Below, in pieces: positions 24,003 through 29,772 of a stretch of 37,393 nucleotides of DNA (positions are counted from its first letter, which is position 1; each line of letters begins with the position of its first letter). The stretch comes from Candidatus Omnitrophota bacterium. GTDB taxonomy: Bacteria > Omnitrophota > Gorgyraeia > JABMRN01 > RBG-13-46-9. The position numbers and the translations under genes were made by a program. Below the pieces are notes generated by a model. It was not told the origin of the DNA. It made no database searches and was given only the letters and a program-made list of their open reading frames with translations. The stretch is from the NCBI GenBank assembly GCA_030605095.1, contig JAUWBJ010000006.1, forward strand, positions 1-37,393. The letters run 5' to 3'.

Positions 24003-24596
24003 ATGGGGGATAAAGAAATTAGAACAGCTCTGAAGCATTTGTTAAAAAAGCAATACCAGGATGTGCCCAACACTTTCATTCTTGACGAGCTTGGAATTGG
24101 TCATGGACAAGTTCGAGTAGATCTTGCTGTTGTTAACGGCGCACTTCATGGATATGAGCTAAAAAGCGATAAAGACACCCTGTATCGTTTGCCTGAGCAA
24201 GCAAAAGCATATAATTTAGTTTTTGATCGGATGACGCTTATAGCAGGGAAGAAACATGTTTATGAAGCGATTAAAATTATCCCAGATTGGTGGGGAATCA
24301 AAATTGTTGAGAGTTGTTCTGAGAATGAAATAAAGTTCCATAATATAAGAAGAGCTAGTAACAACCCCCACCTTGACGCCGTATCTATTCTTGAGTTGCT
24401 TTGGAAGGAAGAGGCGTTGGGTTTTTTGGAAGAGCTAGATAGCGCTAAAGGCTTTCGGTCTAAAAAACGAAGTGAAATATATAATCGAATAGCAAAAGTT
24501 GGGAGCTTAAAAAAGATAAGGAATGAGGTTAGAGACCAGCTTCGTTTACGCCCAAATTGGAGAGCTGAGTTGCAACCAATGTTAAATGATGGTTGA
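24003..24596 (+). CDS. sce7726-family PD-(D/E)XK nuclease-like protein
   Basis: 197 residues from ATG 24003 (track start 23997 is within the promoter). The core GQVRVDLAVVNGALHGYELKSD has the spacing Asp40...Glu52-x-Lys54 of a PD-(D/E)XK nuclease fold, followed by DTLYRLPEQAKAYNLVFDRMTLI and IPDWWGI, which I recognise from sce7726 proteins. These are usually linked to a sce7725/beta-type gene, and one lies convergent here with a 68-bp tail-to-tail coding overlap. The C-terminal helical part (RSEIYNRIAKVGSLKKIRNEVRDQLR) may contact DNA or the partner. The family has no established biochemistry that I know of; a defence role is inferred. Confidence 0.78.
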   Translation: MGDKEIRTALKHLLKKQYQDVPNTFILDELGIGHGQVRVDLAVVNGALHGYELKSDKDTLYRLPEQAKAYNLVFDRMTLIAGKKHVYEAIKIIPDWWGIKIVESCSENEIKFHNIRRASNNPHLDAVSILELLWKEEALGFLEELDSAKGFRSKKRSEIYNRIAKVGSLKKIRNEVRDQLRLRPNWRAELQPMLNDG

Positions 24597-25611
24597 TACC
24601 TGCTCTAAGCCAGCTTGCAGGGTTACCAGGATGTTTAACCTCTTCTTCTTGTTCTGCTTTTTGTGCCATATCATAAATATAAGCATCTCCTGCACTGAAA
24701 TTCTTGCCCATAAAGTCGGGTCTCTCAATCAAAAGCTGCGCATGAGCGGGATATTGTGCATGACCAGCACCACCCTTTTTATTAAGACCTTCCCCTCTAA
24801 AAAGCAACCAGTCAACTTCACTAGTATACCGAAGGCTTGCGCTTGGGCGTGCTCCTGGGACAGGTTCAGTAAAGAAAGGGTGTAGAATTGTGTAATCCCC
24901 GAATGCAGGTAGTCGAGGTAAAGTAGCACTTACCCGATTTTTCCACATTAACCAGTCTGATCTTGATATACGATGTATATCAACAGAAAAATCAGATAGA
25001 TATTTTGGAAATACACCGCTAAGAGTAGTAAAAGAACGCCACAGATGCAAATGCGGAAGCGATTTACAAAGCGAAGAGAATGTCGGATGTGGTTTTCTGT
25101 GGGGGATTAACTTATAATCAATAATTAAATCTATTTGCTTTGGAGCAAGGCTAAAAAAACCACATAGAGCCTCAAGAGACTTTTTCAACTTGCTTAATTC
25201 ACACGATGCGATATCTACTCGAATACAAAGACCCCTTCGATGTTTTTTTATAAGCTTTTTTAAAAGTAGATTATATCTATTATTGCAACTAAGTGAACTA
25301 ACGGGAATTAAAGCTAGATTAGCTTTGGATATTTTTGCAAAAATAGTTTCTAATACATGTTCTTTACGCTCAATATTAAAAATTAAATGTGGATCAAGGA
25401 AGAATGGATGTGATGGCCAGCTTTTTTTCAAATTAGTTATCATTAAATCAGCTGCAGTGTTTATTTCGTTGTTATGTTTCTTGTCGAAATGATGGGGCGT
25501 CGGTTCGAATAGAGGCGTTATTAACTTGCAATGCTTTCTTTCTAACTCTCTTATTGCTAGCCACTCTGCTTGCTTCCAACGTAGCACAGGGACGTAGTGT
25601 TTATGGGACAT
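24529..25611 (-). CDS. Beta family protein (sce7725-like)
   Basis: 360 residues beginning HYVPVLRWKQAEWLAIRELE and LITPLFEPTPH, the signature opening of the Pfam Beta_protein/sce7725 group; DLIIDYKLIPHRKPHPTF and HPFFTEPVPGARPSASLRYT are further blocks. Function unknown; a TIM-barrel-like alternation of strands and helices seems plausible. It is the third gene of a higB-higA-beta operon (6-base gap after higA) and its 3' end overlaps the convergent sce7726-like gene by 68 bases, so both C-termini are encoded on opposite strands of the same DNA. Confidence 0.75.
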   Translation of the reverse strand: MSHKHYVPVLRWKQAEWLAIRELERKHCKLITPLFEPTPHHFDKKHNNEINTAADLMITNLKKSWPSHPFFLDPHLIFNIERKEHVLETIFAKISKANLALIPVSSLSCNNRYNLLLKKLIKKHRRGLCIRVDIASCELSKLKKSLEALCGFFSLAPKQIDLIIDYKLIPHRKPHPTFSSLCKSLPHLHLWRSFTTLSGVFPKYLSDFSVDIHRISRSDWLMWKNRVSATLPRLPAFGDYTILHPFFTEPVPGARPSASLRYTSEVDWLLFRGEGLNKKGGAGHAQYPAHAQLLIERPDFMGKNFSAGDAYIYDMAQKAEQEEEVKHPGNPASWLRAGINHHLTLVATQLSNLGVNEAGL

Positions 25612-25617
25612 TATTTT

Positions 25618-26802
25618 TTACCTCCAGCTAACATTTTTAAAACATTCGCGCACTTCGTTAGTACCTATCAGGTTATTTAAAATCCTATATGATTTGAAAT
25701 GATGGCGCATTTTCCCTGCGACTATAGCAACATGAATATTTAATTTTTTTGCCAAACTCTTAGCTGCTGCTGGAGATTTTAATCGAGATGCTGGACTTTT
25801 TATCCATACATCCTTAGGCACCAATATTTCTCTGGCTAATTGGTCAGCTTCAGTTTCAATCGGATCGTCAGAGACATCAGAATCTAGGTCATCGAAAATC
25901 ATATCTTCTTTACCTTCTAAATGGAGCGATATGTGTGCTAATTCATGCATTAGGCAAAACCAGAAACTATCAAGACGGTCATAACGCAGAGTTAAGCCTA
26001 TAATAGGACCATTTGAGGACATGATAGCAACACCATCTAAATAAGTTTTAGGTAAATGAGGCTCAACAATCAACAAAATACCATTTTTTTTCAAAAATTC
26101 ATAAGCCAAATACGGAGAATTTTCATGCGTACTTAGCTGTACTAAAGTATGCATGAATTTTTTAGTAATTGTGCCAGCCTTATAGCGTGTTTTATTTGCT
26201 ATGGCATTAGCTTGTGTCAGTATACGGGCGTTCCATGCCATTAGGGAATATTTATCCATTGTGCGAGCTGACCTAACATTATTTGTCATTCGATATAAGG
26301 CAGATATTCCCCACGAAGTTTCCACTGGTTTTAAGTAATTACGTATAGTTAATTCCGACGTAGCTTTTTTAACCTCTATCCATCCTCGCCTTATCATTTC
26401 TTTGAGGGGAAATCTGTTCCAGTCAAATTCACCGTTCACAGGGCGTGGGGCTACCAAGGATTCTAAAGGAATGCCAAAGGCAGCATTTAGAGCTCTGATC
26501 ATTGAAAGAGTTAAAGGTCTCTTTCCCGAAAGAACCTCCGAAACTTTACTTCTACTCCCAATATAAGGAATTAAATCTCTATGGGTTAAGCCTTGTTGAT
26601 CCATCCTGAATTTGATTGCGTCTATTGGGTTAGGCGGGCCAAAAGAAAACGATTTTTTTTCATAATCAGCAATAAGAAGCATTAAAAGATCAAGCTTGTG
26701 AGCTAGGGTAGTACCTTTTCTTGGATTTCGATCAAGCAACTCCTCTACGCGCTTCAAAGCGTTTTCATAGTCACCGCGTGTCTTAATAATTTTTACGTCC
26801 AT
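25618..26802 (-). CDS. higA: HigA-like antitoxin with XRE and ImmA/IrrE metallopeptidase domains
   Basis: 394 residues. An N-terminal HigA-type segment (LDLLMLLIADYEKKSF, about 38-53) precedes an XRE helix-turn-helix (about 58-115, GLTHRDLIPYIGSRSKVSEVLSGKRPLTLSMIRAL), a middle helical region, and a C-terminal ImmA/IrrE zinc-peptidase domain: HELAH at 286-290 and the Glu-rich ETEADQLAREILVP that supplies the third ligand. The toxin gene lies immediately upstream and AGGAGGTA precedes the ATG. It likely represses the operon through GGGAACAA operators. A fused peptidase suggests that the antitoxin can sense or process something rather than being simply degraded. Confidence 0.88.
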   Translation of the reverse strand: MDVKIIKTRGDYENALKRVEELLDRNPRKGTTLAHKLDLLMLLIADYEKKSFSFGPPNPIDAIKFRMDQQGLTHRDLIPYIGSRSKVSEVLSGKRPLTLSMIRALNAAFGIPLESLVAPRPVNGEFDWNRFPLKEMIRRGWIEVKKATSELTIRNYLKPVETSWGISALYRMTNNVRSARTMDKYSLMAWNARILTQANAIANKTRYKAGTITKKFMHTLVQLSTHENSPYLAYEFLKKNGILLIVEPHLPKTYLDGVAIMSSNGPIIGLTLRYDRLDSFWFCLMHELAHISLHLEGKEDMIFDDLDSDVSDDPIETEADQLAREILVPKDVWIKSPASRLKSPAAAKSLAKKLNIHVAIVAGKMRHHFKSYRILNNLIGTNEVRECFKNVSWR

Positions 26803-26811
26803 TGCTACCTC

Positions 26812-27096
26812 CTAATACTGCCACTTTGAATATTCAGCGTGGGTACCAATCCTTGTAACTAATACGGCTTTTTTTTGGTAGTAGACTTTTGTCTCAAGTC
26901 TATATCTGTTCCCCTTGATATTAAAAACAACTATTGCACTACCCAGATTACTCGCAGAACCGTATTTATCCCGTATCTTGTGGAAATTAGTCCAATTCGC
27001 ATCTTCAACTTCTTTAATCCATGAATCTATTGCTCCGCAAGAATCAGCATGGATGGATTTAAAGCTATGTAAACGACCAATACCGAATATTTTCAT
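26812..27096 (-). CDS. higB: HigB-family mRNA interferase toxin
   Basis: 94 residues. Family blocks: SIHADSCGAIDSWIKEVEDANW, FHKIRDKYGSASNLGSAIVVFNIKGNRYRLETKVYY, and the C-terminal RIGTHAEYSKW with the catalytic-type His and Tyr. HigB-type toxins cut mRNA on the ribosome. It is first in the operon (toxin before antitoxin, typical of higBA), with GGGGA about 8 bases upstream and the operator/promoter region beyond. Confidence 0.92.
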   Translation of the reverse strand: MKIFGIGRLHSFKSIHADSCGAIDSWIKEVEDANWTNFHKIRDKYGSASNLGSAIVVFNIKGNRYRLETKVYYQKKAVLVTRIGTHAEYSKWQY

Positions 27097-27137
27097 CGAT
27101 AAGTCCCCATAAGGTAAATAGCAAAAAATGTGTCTTT

Positions 27138-27166
27138 ATCATTGTTCCCCCTTAGGGAACAATGAT
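27138..27166. promoter_or_regulatory. Palindromic operator of the higBA operon
   Basis: ATCATTGTTCCC and GGGAACAATGAT form perfect 12-base arms around CCTTA. A further half-site GGGAACAA lies at 27175-27182. The palindrome covers the minus-strand -10 and start site, as expected for autorepression by the XRE domain of HigA. Confidence 0.8.
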
Positions 27167-27190
27167 ACCATATTGGGAACAAATTGTCAA
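27162..27190 (-). promoter_or_regulatory. Promoter of higB-higA-beta
   Basis: On the minus strand: perfect TTGACA (27185-27190), 17-base spacer, TATCAT (27162-27167). The spacer contains a TTGTTCCC half-site. The -35 coincides with a TTGTCAAG half-site of the neighbouring repressor's operator, so the two regulators may cross-talk. Confidence 0.8.
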
Positions 27191-27215
27191 GGGGAAAAAT
27201 AAAATTTCCGAAAAA

Positions 27216-27247
27216 GACTTGACAATTGTCAAGTCATAGTGTATACT
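27216..27247 (+). promoter_or_regulatory. Promoter and 20-bp perfect palindrome of the HTH regulator gene
   Basis: GACTTGACAATTGTCAAGTC (27216-27235) is a perfect palindrome that contains the -35 TTGACA (27219-27224). After a 17-base spacer comes TATACT (27242-27247). Repressor binding here would block polymerase. The predicted start, near 27254, leaves a leader of about 3 bases before ATG 27257. Confidence 0.85.
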
Positions 27248-27256
27248 TACTATTGA

Positions 27257-27436
27257 ATGACGGAAAGGCAGATCCTGGCGAAGATCGAAGACTACATGAA
27301 AAAACATAACCTCCGTCAGTGGGAATTCGCGAAAAAGATCGGAGTTCCCGATGGCACGCTAAATAGGTGGCTCAGAGAAAGATCGAATATCTCAAAGGCC
27401 TACCTAAAGATTTTAAAGAAAGAAGGGGTTATATAA
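27257..27436 (+). CDS. 59-aa Cro/XRE-like HTH regulator (absent from the ORF track)
   Basis: Reads MTERQILAKIEDYMKKH..., then LRQWEFAKKIGVPDGTLNRW, a compact helix-turn-helix (about residues 19-50) like phage Cro or CI-type regulators, ending KKEGVI before TAA. Divergent from higBA, it lies between two CTTGACAATTGTCAAG palindromes, one over its own -35 and one 19 bases after its stop, ahead of the miniprotein-xis-int genes. That layout fits an autoregulated switch for integrase expression. No Shine-Dalgarno; probably leaderless. Confidence 0.82.
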   Translation: MTERQILAKIEDYMKKHNLRQWEFAKKIGVPDGTLNRWLRERSNISKAYLKILKKEGVI

Positions 27437-27454
27437 TATTTTTTTAAGCATAAT

Positions 27455-27470
27455 CTTGACAATTGTCAAG
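27455..27470. promoter_or_regulatory. Second operator palindrome, upstream of the xis-int genes
   Basis: CTTGACAATTGTCAAG, perfect 16-bp palindrome identical to the core of the 27216-27235 site. TTGACA at 27456 could also be a -35, but no good -10 follows at 17 bases (TTAGAG). Confidence 0.8.
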
Positions 27471-27490
27471 CCAACTGGTTAGAGGGAATC

Positions 27491-27637
27491 ATGGATTTAA
27501 GAAAAGTAATCATATTTTCAGTATTAATAAGCGCAAATGTGGTTGTTTGGTACGAGGTGTTTGGTATAGGGTTTTTGTGTGGGGTAGCAATAATAATTGC
27601 TTGTATAGTTTTGTTTCCAAAGAGGAGGGGAAAATGA
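27491..27637 (+). CDS. 48-aa hydrophobic membrane miniprotein (absent from the ORF track)
   Basis: MDLRKVIIFSVLISANVVVWYEV then GIGFLCGVAIIIACIVLF and a basic tail PKRRGK: two short hydrophobic segments with positive ends. AGAGGGA stands 3 bases before the ATG, and the stop overlaps the next start (ATGA), so translation is coupled to the excisionase-like gene. No family recognised. Confidence 0.6.
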   Translation: MDLRKVIIFSVLISANVVVWYEVFGIGFLCGVAIIIACIVLFPKRRGK

Positions 27638-27828
27638 GGTTATTAAATCTTGAGCAAGTGGCGGAGGTTTTAAATAAGGCAGAGAAGACAGTGTATGCCT
27701 ATCTCGAAACCGGCATGTTGGATTGTGGTTTTAAGATAGGGCATGAATGGAGAGTAGACGAAAGAGACCTGTGGGGCTGGATAGAAAGGCAAAAACAAGC
27801 TAATGGCGTGGTTAAAGCGGCGAGATAA
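27634..27828 (+). CDS. Excisionase-like helix-turn-helix protein
   Basis: 64 residues: MRLLNLEQVAEVLNKAEKTVYAYLETGML...FKIGHEWRVDERDLWGWIERQ, a MerR-like winged helix of the excisionase family (HTH_17 type). The track's longer start (27463) runs through the miniprotein in another frame; ATG 27634 behind AGGAGGGG is clearly right. It overlaps the integrase by 26 bases and likely directs Int toward excision. Confidence 0.85.
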   Translation: MRLLNLEQVAEVLNKAEKTVYAYLETGMLDCGFKIGHEWRVDERDLWGWIERQKQANGVVKAAR

Positions 27829-28843
27829 CGGATATTACTATATCTATTGGTACGAGGGGCAGACCGGAGGCGGTAAGCCTAAGAAATGCATGAAGTCCCT
27901 AAAGACCAAGAATAGGAAAAGGGCAGAGCTTGTCTATAAGACATATGATGAGAAGATCTATTTTAGAAAACAAGGCCTACTTACTATGAATAAGATCGAA
28001 ATAGAGGCTTTTAAGCCACGCCTGGAATCATATCTGAACGCCCACTTTGATAATCAACATACCAGGAGAAAATATCTGGGACACTATAAGCTATTCGCTG
28101 ATTTCATGAGTAAAAAATATAACTATGTAAAATATATACATGAGGTAAAAGACACATATTTTGTAGAATTTAAAATCTGTGAGCAAGAAAATAAGAAAAG
28201 TCCACACTCGATAAATGGGGAAGTGCGCTCTCTTCACAAAATCTTCAAGATAGCGAAAGAGCTTAATCACATAAATGAAAATCCAGCAGACAACATGTCT
28301 ATGATCAGAGTTAAAAAGCCGCGGGTAGAAGCGTATAGCCAGGACGAGATACGCCTAATGTTTAAATATTCTAAGAAAGATCCCATGCTCGATACAATGA
28401 TTCTTTTATTGCTTCAGACCGGCTCGAGAAAAGAAGAAGTAAGCAACTTCAAATGGAATGACTTCAATCGCGATAATAACACTCTAAAAGTATCCCGGAA
28501 GGATGATTGGCATCCTAAAAGAGATAAGGAGAGAATTCTGAGGTTATCAGATAAACTAACGCGCATGCTAAGCAAGCTAAAGCGAGAAAGTGACTACATC
28601 TTCACTCAAAAAGCTGGCAGAAATAAAGGCAAAAAGTTCTCTGGGAGCCAACTATATAGGTATGTCATTTATAATTTCTTAAAGAAGCTAGCCATAAAAG
28701 GACATCTGCATAAATTTAGAGACACCTACGCAAGCTATTCTATCGCCTGTGGAGTAGATATAGCAAAGGTTCAGCATAGGCTAGGGCACGAGAGTTTAAA
28801 AGAGACAGATAGATATACTCTATGGCTATTAATGAGCCAATAG
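27803..28843 (+). CDS. int: Tyrosine recombinase / integrase
   Basis: 346 residues. An N-terminal arm-binding-like segment (RRDNGYYYIYWYEGQTGGGKPKKCMKSL), a SAM-like core-binding domain (about 70-165), then the catalytic domain with Arg209 (GSRKEEV), His303-x-x-Arg306 (HKFRDTYASYS), His329 (LGHESLKETDRY) and nucleophile Tyr338. It cuts in the tRNA-Glu 3' region. The gene sits at the right end of the element, 583 bases from attR. Confidence 0.94.
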   Translation: MAWLKRRDNGYYYIYWYEGQTGGGKPKKCMKSLKTKNRKRAELVYKTYDEKIYFRKQGLLTMNKIEIEAFKPRLESYLNAHFDNQHTRRKYLGHYKLFADFMSKKYNYVKYIHEVKDTYFVEFKICEQENKKSPHSINGEVRSLHKIFKIAKELNHINENPADNMSMIRVKKPRVEAYSQDEIRLMFKYSKKDPMLDTMILLLLQTGSRKEEVSNFKWNDFNRDNNTLKVSRKDDWHPKRDKERILRLSDKLTRMLSKLKRESDYIFTQKAGRNKGKKFSGSQLYRYVIYNFLKKLAIKGHLHKFRDTYASYSIACGVDIAKVQHRLGHESLKETDRYTLWLLMSQ

Positions 28844-28880
28844 GGGAGGATATAAAGAAGGTATTTATAGGAGATAAGGA

Positions 28881-28899
28881 AGAGTTGCGGAATGGGTAG
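28881..28899 (+). repeat. Direct repeat pair near the right end (28881 and 29377)
   Basis: AGAGTTGCGGAATGGGTAG here matches AGAGTTGCAAAATGGGTAG at 29377-29395 in 17 of 19 bases. The second copy continues into GGTAGCAAAA, also found at attL. Likely Int/Xis binding sites. Confidence 0.5.
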
Positions 28900-29298
28900 T
28901 TATTTAAATTGTTCTTTGATTTTGGGGCGGGCAAAGAAATAAATTATAAACATTCTCCATAAAATTCTTGCAATAACTGTCATATGAGATGCCAATGTTT
29001 TTACTTCTATATCTGTGGTTGTTACTCTGCCTCCGAACAATTTAAGCAAACTATCGTAAAAAAGTATAGCTATCGCAATTGATGCAAGTGCATAAATAAT
29101 AATTATTTTTCTTGTCCATTCTAATAGCAATAATGCTCCGATACCTGTTATCGCACTTAATAGAATTTCAATGGAAAACATACTGGATATAAATGGAGTT
29201 TTATTTTGGTAAGAAATAAAGTATATCAATTCCCAAACAGCCCATATTAGAAATAGAATGGCAAATATCGTAACCCCTTTTGACCTTTTCTTCTCCAT
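28900..29298 (-). CDS. Four-helix integral membrane protein of unknown function
   Basis: 132 residues from the second of two adjacent ATGs: MEKKRSKGVTIFAILFLIWAVW and three further hydrophobic helices (MFSIEILLSAITGIGALLLL, IIIIYALASIAIAILFY, VIARILWRMFIIYFFA), ending PKIKEQFK. GGGAGGA lies right upstream; the track start at 29412 has no support. Conserved-looking but unnamed; its own promoter and position by attR suggest element cargo. Confidence 0.7.
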   Translation of the reverse strand: MEKKRSKGVTIFAILFLIWAVWELIYFISYQNKTPFISSMFSIEILLSAITGIGALLLLEWTRKIIIIYALASIAIAILFYDSLLKLFGGRVTTTDIEVKTLASHMTVIARILWRMFIIYFFARPKIKEQFK

Positions 29299-29332
29299 CA
29301 TTCCTCCCATGTATTTACATGTATTTAAGAGA

Positions 29333-29361
29333 AGTATACCTGAAGTGAGAAGAATAAACAA
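29333..29361 (-). promoter_or_regulatory. Promoter of the four-helix membrane protein
   Basis: Minus strand: TTGTTT (29356-29361), 17-base spacer, TATACT (29333-29338), about 35 bases ahead of the start codon. Confidence 0.6.
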
Positions 29362-29426
29362 GCGTATAGGGAAAAGAGAGTTGCAAAATGGGTAGCAAAA
29401 TGATAAAATCATGTGTAGAAGCGACT

Positions 29427-29539
29427 ACATCAGATTCTCATTCTGAAAACTGGGGTTCGAATCCCCATGGGGCTGCTTTTAACATAACTAGGCGTAACTA
29501 CTATAGTTATATAGAGGTTACGCCTCTTTTGTTTCTAAA
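29427..29539 (+). repeat. attR: 113-bp direct repeat, right copy
   Basis: Contains the displaced 3' half of tRNA-Glu (from ACATCAGATTC) and the original terminator hairpin GCGTAAC/GTTACGC (29492-29523) with tail CTCTTTT. Differs from attL at 4 positions, all after the tRNA end. Confidence 0.92.
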
Positions 29540-29727
29540 AAATCTAGGGACGCCCCTAATGCTGAACTTAGGCCTGTCCCCTCTTTAAGATTACACCTAT
29601 AAAAAACAGAAAATCTCAAGCTAAAAGTGTGTATGTGCTCGGGGAATTATATGTGTGGATTCGGGGACAGGCCTAAGTTCAGTCCAGGGACAGGCCTAAG
29701 TTCAGGCTCAGGCACGTCCCTAGATTT
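29540..29727. repeat. MITE/REP-like palindromic element next to attR
   Basis: Outer inverted repeats AAATCTAGGGACG (29540-29552) and CGTCCCTAGATTT (29715-29727). Inner CTGAACTTAGGCCTGTCCCC (29562-29581) is the inverse of GGGGACAGGCCTAAGTTCAG (29663-29682), with a second copy at 29687-29705. No ORF inside. GGGGACAGGC-type repeats are, from memory, associated with REP/RAYT transposases. This explains the roughly 230-base gene-free stretch after attR. Confidence 0.75.
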
Positions 29728-29760
29728 AACTAGATTTACTAGACTAGATTTACTAGATTT
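29721..29760 (+). repeat. TAGATTTACT-type short tandem repeats
   Basis: Four degenerate copies of TAGATTTA(A/C)T with a 4-base interruption, abutting the MITE-like element and 12 bases before the end of the next gene. Confidence 0.6.
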
Positions 29761-29772
29761 ATATCTTTTTGA

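Larger units (their letters stand above)
23269..29539. mobile_element. 6.16-kb integrated element in tRNA-Glu
   Basis: Bounded by 113-bp direct repeats containing the tRNA-Glu 3' half. It carries a tyrosine integrase at the right end, an excisionase-like gene, an HTH regulator with operators, a replication-type winged-helix protein and a cargo of sce7726, beta protein and HigBA. No capsid, conjugation or transposase genes are visible, so it is a small integrative element or phage satellite dependent on other means of transfer. Base composition looks more AT-rich than the housekeeping block, especially across higB-higA-beta. Confidence 0.9.

Noticed and set aside
24586-24885. 99-aa plus-strand ORF within the beta-protein region
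   Set aside because: Antisense to a well-supported gene, no family features.
29388-29588. 66-aa plus-strand ORF across attR
   Set aside because: Translation of the displaced tRNA fragment and terminator, same peptide as at attL.
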